From: JBAZMA01 sp041649995
GTDB lineage: Bacteria > Omnitrophota > Gorgyraeia > Velamenicoccales > Velamenicoccaceae
Reading direction: 5' to 3'
Length of the DNA stretch: 37,508 nucleotides
Assembly: GCA_041649995.1 (NCBI GenBank)
Contig: JBAZMA010000015.1
Span: 1-37,508 of the forward strand
Numbering within the stretch: the first letter of the stretch is position 1; each line of letters begins with the position of its first letter. Below the pieces are notes generated by a model. The model searched no databases. It had not been told where the DNA came from and saw nothing but the letters and a program-made list of their open reading frames with translations. Shown here piece by piece: positions 24,621 through 32,516 of this stretch. Made by a program: the position numbers and the translations under genes.

Positions 24621-24787
24621 CTTTTTCAATTCCGATGCTGCACCACAAACTCACATCTTCAACCCAGCGTTCGTGTTTTTTTTGGGCGAAGAGATCAACG
24701 TGGGTCATAGTCGAATTCTTCCCGGATAACTCGCCAATTGCTATAAATTGGCATTCGACGACTTTTTTTTTGCCGCGACACGAACGC
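24621..24787. promoter_or_regulatory. Divergent promoter region
   Basis: 167 bp lie between divergent F-box and kelch genes. It contains CGCCAATTGCTATAAATTGGCATTCGACG (about 24730-24758), in which GCCAATT and AATTGGC form a 7-bp inverted repeat around GCTAT A. A T-run follows about 25 bp before the kelch ATG. On the left, GGAATTGAAAAAG sits just before the F-box start. Confidence 0.5.
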
Positions 24788-25804
24788 ATGACAACGAAGA
24801 AATTTGCCGGCGGTACGATTGGCGGCACCGCGCTCGCGAAGGTCGTCGCGCAGACGCTCGTCCGGCCCAGTCCAGAGTCTCCGGCGGGGGGGTTCTTTTC
24901 CGATAAGTACCTCATATACACGCTCGCTGAGTTGGGACGGCAACGACCCGCACGGATCCTCATTTGCGGCGGCGACCGTGACGACAGTCTCGTGATATCC
25001 ACGGAAGTGGAGAATCGGTGGGAAGCGGTGAGAATCGGCAATGGAGTGGATTTCAAACAACACGCGCTGACTGTGGGTGATCACGTCTTCGTGACGCAAT
25101 ATCACACCGATTTCATGATGGAATATGACACGGCGACGTGGTCGTGTGAGGACACGCCGACCATGCCCATCAAACCCATAGATTGTGGCTCGCCCGGGCT
25201 CGTGGCAATCGGCACGCGCATTTATTCCATCGGGGGCGGCGCTGGCCGCACCCCGCTCGGCGCATGTTGGGTCTACGACACCGTTGCCCGCACGTGGACA
25301 GCGCTTGGCGCCGATAAACCAAGTCCGATGTTCGGATTTACTACTGCAGTCGTCGGACGCAGGATATTTACATTTGGTGGTCGTGCCCGAGGCACGGTGT
25401 TCGACACCGCCGAGGTCCTCGACACGGCGACCGGAAAGTGGACAAGGCTCGCGCCGATGCCGTTCAGACGTTGTGGTATGGCGGCCGCGGTTCATGGTCG
25501 CCAGATATGGTGTTTCGGTGGAAATGACGGCGACCATAATCTCGATGTCATCGTTGTGTGCGATGTGGACACGGGCACGTGGCATGCAACATCACACGTA
25601 ATGGAGCGTCCAGCTACAGCCGAGGTGTGGTTGGGTGATGGGGAGTGTACCGTGACAGCGCTGTCCGTGGACGATGATATATGGGTCATCGCCGGTGGTA
25701 GTTGGGTGAAATTCAGTCCGCGCACGGGGGTCTGGAGCAGGAGGGGTGGTATCCCACAGTTTGGCTATGACCACCTTACCACCGACGCCGCGACTGTTAT
25801 ATGA
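24788..25804 (+). CDS. Kelch-repeat protein, diverged copy, 338 aa
   Basis: Five kelch motifs are visible from about residue 55 on: RILICGGD...NRWEAV, RIYSIGGG...VYDTVARTWTAL, RIFTFGGR...LDTATGKWTRL, QIWCFGGNDGDHNLDVIVV...TGTW and DIWVIAGGSW...TGVWSRR. Together they would form most of a beta-propeller that binds proteins. The N-terminal ~55 residues (KVVAQTLVRPS..., FFSDKYLIYTLAEL) correspond loosely to the N-terminal region of the three tandem kelch genes further right, but no BTB or F-box is recognisable. It is the most diverged member and lies on the opposite strand, separated from the others by the Kar5-like gene. It is probably a substrate adaptor or scaffold; the partner is unknown. Confidence 0.9.
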   Translation: MTTKKFAGGTIGGTALAKVVAQTLVRPSPESPAGGFFSDKYLIYTLAELGRQRPARILICGGDRDDSLVISTEVENRWEAVRIGNGVDFKQHALTVGDHVFVTQYHTDFMMEYDTATWSCEDTPTMPIKPIDCGSPGLVAIGTRIYSIGGGAGRTPLGACWVYDTVARTWTALGADKPSPMFGFTTAVVGRRIFTFGGRARGTVFDTAEVLDTATGKWTRLAPMPFRRCGMAAAVHGRQIWCFGGNDGDHNLDVIVVCDVDTGTWHATSHVMERPATAEVWLGDGECTVTALSVDDDIWVIAGGSWVKFSPRTGVWSRRGGIPQFGYDHLTTDAATVI

Positions 25805-25883
25805 TGGAACCAACGAAAACACATGACCACAACCAGAACATCGGAAATTAATCTGCGCAATGCTTCATTGCGTCCATCAATCG

Positions 25884-27044
25884 TCACACTTTCGCTGATT
25901 GCAACAGAGCACGGACGATGGATTCGGCGCGTCCATCTATCGGGTCCGGCATCGCGAGCGCCCACCCCATGATCGAGACGGCGCCAAACACGTGCACGTA
26001 GCGGCAGGCGCGGATCACCAACGACGCGACAGCGCCCGCGGCACCGAGCATGTCGCACAGCATGCGCTCGGCGACAAAGAGCGCCGCGCAGAGCACCGCG
26101 AGCGGTAGACGTGCGCGCGCCGTGCGCGGCGACGCGGACAGGAACAGGCCGATCATGCCGGTGCCGACGTACCAGACGAGCGTGATCGCGTCGGCGAAGC
26201 GGTCGAACGCGATCATCTGCAGCCACGACATGCGTTCGACAGAGTCCGCGATGGCGCGGTTCGCCGCGGCGAGCTGCCGGTGCTGCTCGAGCAGCGCGGT
26301 CTGGCCGTCCGCGAGCTGCTGCGCGCGCGCCGCCGCGGCCTCGGTCGACGTGTGGATGCTGTCGAGCGACGACGACACGAGCCGCGCGTGCTCCACCGTC
26401 TTCGTCGTGAGCGTGTCGACCTTATCGCCGACCGCGCGGAACTGCTCGGACTGCACGCTCGCCAGGGCGTCGAGCGTCTCGCCCACGCGGCGCGTGCGCT
26501 CATCGGTGCGTGCGACGAGCTCGTTGATCGCGCCCGAGATGGCGTTCGTCGCCTCGACCGTGCCCCGCAGCGCGCCGATCGACGCGCTGACCAGGACGTC
26601 GCCCTGCAGCCTCATGCACGCGGCCTCGGCGACCGTGCAGATCTGCGTGAACACGCCAAAGTCCGCGTCGCGCATGCGTCCGGTGCACTCTTTCACCGGG
26701 ACGTCCCAGCCGCAGTCGCGCAGCTTGCGCCCGGTGCTCTCGTAGTAGCACTGCATCATCGCGTACGAGTACCGCAGGAAATCGTCCCGCGTCGCCCTTG
26801 CGCACTGCGCGGGGAGCGCGGCCACCGCGGCCAGCGAGCACTCGTCCGCGATCATCTGCGCGTCGGGTCGGTTCTTCTTGAAATATTCGGACACCGCGAT
26901 CGCGACCTCGGCGGGCGCGGCTTGCGGCGGGTCGTACATCTGCGCCGGCGGATCGATTGGCGCACCCGCGGACCACGGCCACCACGCGCCGCAGACAACA
27001 ACGTACATTAAAATGGGCAATACAGTCGTCCGAATCATCGCCAT
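25884..27044 (-). CDS. Kar5/GEX1/Brambleberry-like nuclear-fusion protein
   Basis: The 386-residue protein has the layout of the Kar5/GEX1/Brambleberry family, which acts in the nuclear envelope to fuse nuclei after mating or fertilisation. An N-terminal signal (about 4-26) precedes a cysteine-rich domain (C69, C81, C99, C111, C120, C136, C143) with family-type motifs: MMQCYYESTGRKLRDC, VPVKECTGRM and CTVAEAACMRLQGD. A long coiled coil follows (about 165-275; TLDALASVQSEQF, SSLDSIHTSTEAA, LADGQTALLEQH). Hydrophobic segments lie at about 285-303, 313-330 and 338-365, with SASPRTARARLPL after the first, as in Brambleberry. The Cys-rich domain would face the ER or perinuclear lumen. The ATG at 27044 follows CCAATTGGACCAATAAAAGAT. 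The assignment rests on my recall of the family pattern. Confidence 0.75.
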   Translation of the reverse strand: MAMIRTTVLPILMYVVVCGAWWPWSAGAPIDPPAQMYDPPQAAPAEVAIAVSEYFKKNRPDAQMIADECSLAAVAALPAQCARATRDDFLRYSYAMMQCYYESTGRKLRDCGWDVPVKECTGRMRDADFGVFTQICTVAEAACMRLQGDVLVSASIGALRGTVEATNAISGAINELVARTDERTRRVGETLDALASVQSEQFRAVGDKVDTLTTKTVEHARLVSSSLDSIHTSTEAAAARAQQLADGQTALLEQHRQLAAANRAIADSVERMSWLQMIAFDRFADAITLVWYVGTGMIGLFLSASPRTARARLPLAVLCAALFVAERMLCDMLGAAGAVASLVIRACRYVHVFGAVSIMGWALAMPDPIDGRAESIVRALLQSAKV

Positions 27045-27101
27045 ATCTTTTATTGGTCCAATTGGTCATGGTGTGTATGCGTGGCTGGGTGGCGAGGGAG
27101 G

Positions 27102-28148
27102 TCAGAACGCAACCATCGCGCGTTCTCTTGCTGCATATGGCACCTTGGTTGAGGATGCCCATATTCCAGTTTCCGGATCGAAAGTTTGGACTGTGCAAAT
27201 GTCACCTTGATAACCATTTCCAATGATCCAGATCATGCTGTCGATGACCATTGCCTCCGCTCTGAACATCGGTGATGGCATCCTGAACTTGGACGTGTTC
27301 CACTCGTTCTTGTCCGCGTCAAACACCTCGACCACGTCAAGGGTCATGCCACTTCCATCCCATCCACCAAAGCACCAGATTTGATGACCGATGACGGCGA
27401 CTGCCATTCCATGACGAGCGGTGGGCATCGGCGAGAGTTTCGTCCACATGTTCGTCTCCGTGTCATGAACCTCAACTGTGGAACGAGCACAGCAGTTCAA
27501 ACCACCGATCGCGAAGATGCGGGTTCCGATGACCGCAACTCCAAAACCGACCCTCGGAGTTGGCATCGGTGCAACGACGCCTGGTGCTGTCCACGTGTTC
27601 CCCGAAACTTTGTAAACTTCAACTGAATCTGTGTGATGGCCCTGGATATCCCATCCGCCGACGACGAAGATGCGATCACCGACGACTGCAACGCCTGGGT
27701 TAAACCTTCCGTTTGTCATCGATGGAATCACTTCCCACATGTTCTTTGAAATCGAAAACGCGGTGCATGTGTCCGTGTATCTACCAGGCATAAAACCGCC
27801 GAACACGAAGACACGACCGGCAGCGAACGCGATGCCATGATCACTACGTGGTTCAGGCAAGTTGGGAGCATCACGCCACTCGTTCGTTGAAATCGAGTAT
27901 GTCGCGACACTGTTGATCACGCCGCGTTTACCCACGCCACCGCACACGAAGATCGTGTCGACCGTGTACGGCTTGATCGCAATCTCGTCGAACATGAGGA
28001 ACAGCCAATGGTCCGCCGCGAGAAGATTCGCGGCGCTCTCTCTGCCGGTGCGCGCGAGTCCGGCGAGTCCGAGCGTGGCCACCGCCTTCTTCTGTGGACT
28101 CCACCCGACCGTGTTGGTCGATGTGAACACCTTCAATTCAGCCGTCAT
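27102..28148 (-). CDS. Kelch-repeat protein, tandem copy 1, 348 aa
   Basis: Residues 1-60 form an N-terminal region shared by all three tandem copies (KVFTS.NT.GWSP.KKAVATLGLAGLAR, then DHWLFLMF.EIA.KP). Six kelch motifs follow, for example TIFVCGGVG, VFVFGGFMPG, IFVVGGWDIQG, IFAIGGLNCCA, IWCFGGWDGSG and IWIIGNGYQG, each ending in a Trp-containing strand. This is enough for a closed six-bladed propeller. The last blade and C-terminus (TKVPYAARERAMVAF) differ most from the other copies. The ATG at 28148 is placed as in its neighbours. No BTB or F-box domain is visible, so the N-terminal region may itself recruit a partner. Confidence 0.92.
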   Translation of the reverse strand: MTAELKVFTSTNTVGWSPQKKAVATLGLAGLARTGRESAANLLAADHWLFLMFDEIAIKPYTVDTIFVCGGVGKRGVINSVATYSISTNEWRDAPNLPEPRSDHGIAFAAGRVFVFGGFMPGRYTDTCTAFSISKNMWEVIPSMTNGRFNPGVAVVGDRIFVVGGWDIQGHHTDSVEVYKVSGNTWTAPGVVAPMPTPRVGFGVAVIGTRIFAIGGLNCCARSTVEVHDTETNMWTKLSPMPTARHGMAVAVIGHQIWCFGGWDGSGMTLDVVEVFDADKNEWNTSKFRMPSPMFRAEAMVIDSMIWIIGNGYQGDICTVQTFDPETGIWASSTKVPYAARERAMVAF

Positions 28149-28211
28149 GTGATTTATTTATTTTTGGTTCCAATTGACGGACACGATATTTTCGGTGTTG
28201 AGGGATGTGCG
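28149..28211. promoter_or_regulatory. Intergenic promoter-like element between kelch copies
   Basis: 63 bp contain TTATTTATTTTTGGTTCCAATTGACGG (28154-28180) followed by CACGATATTTTCGG (28182-28195). The same order of boxes occurs 1.1 kb away at 29263-29307, so it was copied with the gene. Read toward the ATG at 28148 it is AAAATATCG-TGTCCGTCAATTGGAA, then TAAATAAATCAC. Confidence 0.55.
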
Positions 28212-29258
28212 TCAGAACGCGGTCACCGCGTGTTCAGTGCGCGGAATGCGCATGGGGGGTGCGGTGGTCCACGTTCCAGTCTCTGGAACGAAGATTTCAA
28301 CCAGATTGATCGGTTTATCATGTGAATAACCACCGATGATCCAGATCATTCCATCAATGACCACTGCCTTCGCTCCATACCTCGGTGTTGTCATCTTGAA
28401 CTTGGACGTGGTCCACTCGTTCTTGTCCACGTCAAACACCTCGATCACGTCAAGGTTCATGTGACCATCGTTTCCACCAAAGCACCAGATTTGATGACCG
28501 ATGACGGCGACTGCCATTCCTCTGCGAGCGGTGGGCATCGGCGAGAGTTTCGTCCACGTGTTCGTCTCCGTGTCATGAACCTCAACACAGGTCAGATGCC
28601 CGTGTTTCCCGAAACCACCGATCGTGAAGATGCGGGTTCCGATGACCGCAACTCCAAAGTTGAACCTCGGAGTTGGCATCGGTGCAACGACGCCTGGTGC
28701 TGTCCATGTGTTCCCCGAAACTTTGTAAACTTCAACTGTATCGAGGATATTACAACTCTTGGTTCCACCGATGACGAAGATGCGATCACCGACGACTGCG
28801 ATGCCTGGTTGACTCCTCTTGATTGACATCGGTGGAATTACTTCCCACTTGTTCCTTGAAATCGAAAACGTGATGCACGTGTTCGTGATACTACCAGGAA
28901 TCCAACCACCGAGCACGAAGACACGACCATCAACGAACGCGATGCCATGATCGCAACGTGGTTCAGGCAAGTCAGGAGCATCATGCCACTCGTTCATCGA
29001 GATTGTGTATGTGGCAACAGTGTTGCGTACTTTGCCGTTACCAACCCCACCACACACGAAGAGCGTGTCGACCATGCGCGGCTTGACCGCGATCTCGTAG
29101 AACATGAGGAACAACCAATGGTCTCCCGCGAGAAGACCCGCGGGGCTCTCCTCGCCGATACGCGCGAGTCCGGCGAGTCCGAGCGTGGCCACCGCCTTCT
29201 TCAGCGGACTCCATCCGATCGTGTTGGACGACGTGAACACCTTCATTGCGGTCGTCAT
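28212..29258 (-). CDS. Kelch-repeat protein, tandem copy 2, 348 aa
   Basis: This is a close paralogue of the copies on both sides, exactly as long as copy 1. It has the same N-terminal region (KVFTSSNTIGWSPLKKAV) and six kelch motifs (TLFVCGGVGNGK, VFVLGGWIPGS, IFVIGGTKSCN, IFTIGGFGKHG, IWCFGGNDGHM, IWIIGGYSHDK). Long stretches are nearly identical at the DNA level to the other copies, notably the region encoding GNTWTAPGVVAPMPTPR and the IWCFGG blade. Differences cluster in the loops after the GG motifs, where propellers contact their targets. This suggests recent duplication with divergence or selection in binding loops. Confidence 0.93.
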   Translation of the reverse strand: MTTAMKVFTSSNTIGWSPLKKAVATLGLAGLARIGEESPAGLLAGDHWLFLMFYEIAVKPRMVDTLFVCGGVGNGKVRNTVATYTISMNEWHDAPDLPEPRCDHGIAFVDGRVFVLGGWIPGSITNTCITFSISRNKWEVIPPMSIKRSQPGIAVVGDRIFVIGGTKSCNILDTVEVYKVSGNTWTAPGVVAPMPTPRFNFGVAVIGTRIFTIGGFGKHGHLTCVEVHDTETNTWTKLSPMPTARRGMAVAVIGHQIWCFGGNDGHMNLDVIEVFDVDKNEWTTSKFKMTTPRYGAKAVVIDGMIWIIGGYSHDKPINLVEIFVPETGTWTTAPPMRIPRTEHAVTAF

Positions 29259-29331
29259 GTGATTTATTTATTTTTGGTGTCCAATTGATGGACATGATAT
29301 TTTCGGTTGTTTCCAGTGTTGGGGATGTGCG
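29259..29331. promoter_or_regulatory. Intergenic promoter-like element with a palindrome
   Basis: The region repeats the element at 28149-28211. Here TGTCCA-ATTGA-TGGACA (29279-29295) forms a perfect 6-bp inverted repeat around the AATTGA core, followed by TGATATTTTCGG. It lies between two minus-strand kelch genes, so it could be a promoter box for the gene at 28212 or a hairpin at the 3' end of the transcript from 29332. Confidence 0.55.
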
Positions 29332-30342
29332 TCAGAACGCGACCACCGCGTGACCAATGCGCTGATTGTGCATGGGGGGTGCGATGGTCCACGTTCCAGT
29401 CTCCGGATCGAAGATTTCAACCAGATCGAGCGTTTCACCGCATGAAGAACCACCGATGATCCAGATCATTCCATCAATGACCACTGCCTTCGCTCCGTGC
29501 CTCGGTGATGCCATCTTGAATTTGGACGTGGTCCACTCGTTCTTGTCCACGTCAAACACAACGATCACGTCATGGTTCCTGCCACCGAATCCACCAAAGC
29601 ACCAGATTTGATGATCGATGACGGCGATTGCCATTCCACGACGAGCGATGGGCATCGGCGAGAGTTTCGTCCACGTGTTCGTCTCCGTGTCATGAACATC
29701 AACTGTGGAAAGAACATCACCGTCCCATCCACCGATTGTGAAGATGCGGGTTCCGATGACCGCAACTCCAAAATCGAACCTCCGAGTTGGCATCGGCGCA
29801 ACGACGCCTGGTGTTGTCCACGTGTTCTCCGAAACTTTGTAAACTTCGATCGAATCAGTGAACCCGCCGATGACGAAGATGCGATCACCGACGACTGCAA
29901 CGCCTGGTTGATTTCTCGCGATTGACAACGGTGGAATCACTTCCCACATGTTCCCGTAAATCGAAAACGTGATGCATGTGTTCGTCCGTCCGCCACAAAT
30001 CCAACCGCCGAACACGAAGACGCGGCCATCAGCGAATGCGATGCCATGGTCGTACCGCGGTCCAGGTAAGTCGGGAACATCATGCCACTCGCCCGTCGAG
30101 ATTGTGTATGTGGCGACATTGCGCTCTTCGCTGTTACCAACCCCACCGCACACGAAAATCGTGTCGACCCTGTACGGCTTGACCGCGATCTCGTAGAACA
30201 TGAGGAACAGCCAATGGTCTCCCGCGAGAAGACCCGCGGGGCTCTCCACACCGGTACGCGTGAGGCCCGCGCAACCAAATGCGACCAACGCGTTCTTCAG
30301 CGGACTCCATCTACTTTTATCGCCGTGGTTGAGTGCGTCCAT
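29332..30342 (-). CDS. Kelch-repeat protein, tandem copy 3, 336 aa
   Basis: This third tandem copy starts at ATG 30342 (MDALNHGDKSRWSPLKNALVAFG) and has a slightly shorter N-terminus than copies 1 and 2. Six kelch motifs are present (TIFVCGGVGNSE, VFVFGGWICGG, IFVIGGFTD, IFTIGGWDGDV, IWCFGGFGGRN, IWIIGGSSCGE). The third blade is shorter than in the sister genes (GGFTDSIEVYKVSENTW), a small deletion in a loop. Upstream on the minus strand are AAAATTG and CGCAATTGG, shared as a 50-bp divergent promoter with the small gene at 30393. The role is presumably as for the other copies: a protein-binding propeller of unknown target. Confidence 0.92.
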   Translation of the reverse strand: MDALNHGDKSRWSPLKNALVAFGCAGLTRTGVESPAGLLAGDHWLFLMFYEIAVKPYRVDTIFVCGGVGNSEERNVATYTISTGEWHDVPDLPGPRYDHGIAFADGRVFVFGGWICGGRTNTCITFSIYGNMWEVIPPLSIARNQPGVAVVGDRIFVIGGFTDSIEVYKVSENTWTTPGVVAPMPTRRFDFGVAVIGTRIFTIGGWDGDVLSTVDVHDTETNTWTKLSPMPIARRGMAIAVIDHQIWCFGGFGGRNHDVIVVFDVDKNEWTTSKFKMASPRHGAKAVVIDGMIWIIGGSSCGETLDLVEIFDPETGTWTIAPPMHNQRIGHAVVAF

Positions 30343-30392
30343 ATTCTCTTTTCTGTCAAACACCAATTGCGGCAAAAACAATTTTAAAAAAG
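30343..30392. promoter_or_regulatory. Short divergent promoter region
   Basis: Only 50 bp separate the kelch copy 3 ATG from the ATG at 30393. The sequence ACACCAATTGCGGC (30360-30373) carries the AATTG core, followed by AAAAACAATTTTAAAAAAG before the plus-strand start. Confidence 0.5.
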
Positions 30393-30725
30393 ATGACCGA
30401 CCGGGAGGATACATTTGGACGCGATTGGCAGGAGGCGAGATTTCTAGAATTTTCGACCATCTTCCGGGAGCAATTCACCATGCCGTGGAAATGGTCCACG
30501 AAGGTGGTTCAATTTTGCTGGACTAAAAACACCGGGATCCTGGAACACTGGAGAGTCTTCGAGGAGGTCAGCGGGGAAACCCTGATCAAGGAGGTCGACG
30601 TGAAGTGGATGGAAGATCGCGGCATCCCGTATGGCGCAGCCGCGACCGCGTTCATAGACATCGAACGCATGCGGACGAACTACGTTCCGACCAGGGGGTG
30701 GTTTTCGCGTTTTTTCGGGGTTTGA
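30393..30725 (+). CDS. Unknown small protein, 110 aa
   Basis: No family is recognised. The product is soluble, rich in aromatic residues (Trp at 12, 32, 34, 43, 53, 72 and 102; several Phe) and ends in WFSRFFGV. It is predicted to be mixed helix and strand, with no signal peptide. The ATG at 30393 follows ATTTTAAAAAAG, a leader typical for this window. It is transcribed away from kelch copy 3 and could be co-expressed with it through the 50-bp shared promoter. Confidence 0.65.
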   Translation: MTDREDTFGRDWQEARFLEFSTIFREQFTMPWKWSTKVVQFCWTKNTGILEHWRVFEEVSGETLIKEVDVKWMEDRGIPYGAAATAFIDIERMRTNYVPTRGWFSRFFGV

Positions 30726-30888
30726 CCCCTCCCCGACGCGATCTTCCACGGACGCCGCGGAATCGATGAATACAGCACCGACCAAAAGTGTCCGATTTTT
30801 CAAATTGACGGACAAGATATTTTTTTAAAAAATAACCGACAAAATATCTTTGGGCACCCAATTTCAAAAATAAAAAAAATAAGAAAAC
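30726..30888. promoter_or_regulatory. A/T-rich intergenic region with inverted repeat
   Basis: The region holds TGTCCG (30789-30794) and CGGACA (30809-30814), an inverted repeat enclosing CAAATTGA, followed by AGATATTTTTTTAAAAAATAACCGACAAAATATC. It ends in a long A-rich leader (AAATAAAAAAAATAAGAAAAC) right before the ATG at 30889. The box order AATTGACGGACA-GATATTTT is the same as at 28172-28192, but here it points toward the gene, while at the kelch genes it points away. Confidence 0.5.
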
Positions 30889-31845
30889 ATGACCGCCACC
30901 GTCGACTCGTTCACACTCGTTCACAGCGAAGAACGGACATGCCCATCCGACTTGTGGGCTGCGTGGCGAACAGGGGGTTCGGAGGACCAAACCGCCGCGC
31001 TTTCGGCGTTCGCGCCGGATGCTGGTCACGCGTCGCGGTTCGCGGTGGCCGACATCGTGGGGCAGCACCGCTGCGGCATCGGCGCGGTCGTTTCCGCGTT
31101 TGGCGACCGCGCCCGCGCGTGCATCGCCGGCGAAGCGCTGGTGGAGCACTCCCGCTCGGCGAAGATGCTGGAGTGCCTGGTTTCATGCGGCAACTGCGAT
31201 GCGATCGTTGGGCACATCGCGGAGATGCCATGCATCGGGGACGTCACCGACGAGATCCTGGTCAGGCTCCTGCGATTCCGTCCGACGGAAGACCTTACGC
31301 AGACGATCGTCGCCAAGTTTGGGTCCCGCGCGTTGCATCTCTGTTTCGAGGTTGGGCTCTCGTCGTGGAGGACGCTGTGCGAACGCGGCGTCTCGCCGGT
31401 CGCATGCGATTGTTGGGGCCACTGGCCGATCATCACGCTGATGTACAACATCGAGAACCACGTCGACGATCTCGGAGCACTCGCGCAGTATTGCCGGGCG
31501 CCGGGCACGGCGCTGCTGGCCAGCATCAGCGATGCGCTGTGCGACATTGCCGGCGGCGCGGGTGGGTGGATCCACGTGGCGACCGCGTGCGCATTGCTGC
31601 GGAACATGGGCATCACGCTCGACACGACCGCCGTGGTGCGCATGGCAAATGCCACCGGCGCGGACGACCGTGTCGTGGCGGCGATTGTGGACATCACGCC
31701 CGATGTCTGCCGCGAGAAGATCGCGAACACCCTCCGCGCGGCCGCCTCCCGCTCGATCGCACTGGCGATGCAAGTCATGACCCGCAAGCGCGCGCGGGAG
31801 GGAGACGACTCGCCGCTGTCCCGTAAGAGGAGCACTGATAATTGA
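30889..31845 (+). CDS. Unknown helical protein with C-terminal nuclear signal-like tail, 318 aa
   Basis: The protein is mostly helical and rich in Ala and Cys, possibly made of irregular alpha-hairpin repeats (SRSAKMLECLVSCGNCDAIVGHI, ALHLCFEVGLSSWRTLCERG). The second of these recalls a worn ankyrin repeat, though no clear consensus is left. The C-terminal 25 residues are basic (TRKRAREG, then LSRKRS) with spacing like a bipartite nuclear localisation signal. No catalytic motif or membrane segment is visible. The ATG at 30889 lies behind one of the most A-rich leaders in the window, which may mean strong expression. I cannot name its function. Confidence 0.75.
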   Translation: MTATVDSFTLVHSEERTCPSDLWAAWRTGGSEDQTAALSAFAPDAGHASRFAVADIVGQHRCGIGAVVSAFGDRARACIAGEALVEHSRSAKMLECLVSCGNCDAIVGHIAEMPCIGDVTDEILVRLLRFRPTEDLTQTIVAKFGSRALHLCFEVGLSSWRTLCERGVSPVACDCWGHWPIITLMYNIENHVDDLGALAQYCRAPGTALLASISDALCDIAGGAGGWIHVATACALLRNMGITLDTTAVVRMANATGADDRVVAAIVDITPDVCREKIANTLRAAASRSIALAMQVMTRKRAREGDDSPLSRKRSTDN

Positions 31846-31886
31846 AGGTGGGAGAAGGGGAAAAATCGTCTGTTGTTGTTCCCGGT

Positions 31887-32474
31887 TCACATATCCGCGT
31901 AGGACCCCGCGATGCGACTGCCCGTGGAGATGTTCAGATCGGCCGCGATGCGCTCCGCCTCCTCGCTTCCGGCCGCCGCGTCCAGACCGTCCGAGAGGAC
32001 CGTCTCGAGCTCGATGAAGTTGCCGATCACGATGGGCTCCGTGGCGCCCATCTTCGTCACCACGTCGAGGTGGACGCGGGTGTGCTCGCGGATGAAGATG
32101 CGCCGCGCCTTGTTGATGATCGCGATCGGCTGGCCGCACTCCTCCAGGAACGCCTTGACGACCTCGTCGGGCGAACGGCCGTCGTACCGGACGATCCCGT
32201 ACTCGCTCATCCGCGCCCCCGCGACGGTGGGGCGGCGATACCGGATGCGCATGGCGACCGCCTTCTCGTCGCTACCATCGTCGTCGATCATCTTGCCCGG
32301 CTCGGCCACGGGGACAGTGCGCTCGGTCCGCAGCTTGTCCCTGAGCTCGGGGTCCGCCGTCTTGACGTAGATGTCCTGCTGGATCACCATCCGCTGGAAC
32401 TGCCCGAGCCGCGGGTCGCGGTGGTGGTACATCTCGGGAATGCGCGCCTTGATTTCGATATTCCGGAGAGTCAT
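31887..32474 (-). CDS. CYTH-domain protein (CyaB/thiamine-triphosphatase-like)
   Basis: The 195-residue protein is essentially one CYTH domain, a triphosphate tunnel fold that binds nucleotide or inorganic triphosphates with a divalent metal. It starts with RNIEIKAR (4-11), as in CyaB-type proteins, in which the 'ExExK' motif lacks its first Glu. Other tunnel residues are visible: the charged strand AMRIRYRR (74-81), INKARRIFI (120-128), HLDVV (135-139) and IELE (154-157). Known members act as class IV adenylate cyclases, thiamine triphosphatases or tripolyphosphatases, and the sequence alone does not decide among them. The related Cet1-type RNA triphosphatases of capping enzymes are more diverged than this. 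The ATG at 32474 follows CGGAAAAAAGCG. Confidence 0.85.
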   Translation of the reverse strand: MTLRNIEIKARIPEMYHHRDPRLGQFQRMVIQQDIYVKTADPELRDKLRTERTVPVAEPGKMIDDDGSDEKAVAMRIRYRRPTVAGARMSEYGIVRYDGRSPDEVVKAFLEECGQPIAIINKARRIFIREHTRVHLDVVTKMGATEPIVIGNFIELETVLSDGLDAAAGSEEAERIAADLNISTGSRIAGSYADM

Positions 32475-32516
32475 CGCTTTTTTCCGACACGCCGTTCCAA
32501 TTCGACGCCGCGGAAT
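32475..32516. promoter_or_regulatory. Very short divergent promoter region
   Basis: 42 bp separate the CYTH gene ATG from the ATG at 32517. It contains CGTTCCAATTCGACG (32493-32507), the same core as in the 11657-11713 and 16192-16434 divergent regions, and one T-run on the CYTH side. Confidence 0.5.

Larger units (their letters stand above)
27102..30342 (-). repeat. Tandem array of three kelch genes with copied intergenic DNA
   Basis: Three head-to-tail units of about 1.1 kb each hold one kelch gene. The two internal spacers share the boxes TTATTTATTTTTGGT, CCAATTGA and GATATTTTCGG. Long runs of bases are identical between units (for example around 27400-27450, 28500-28560 and 29620-29690). 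The array is best explained by recent tandem duplication, possibly with gene conversion. Confidence 0.85.
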
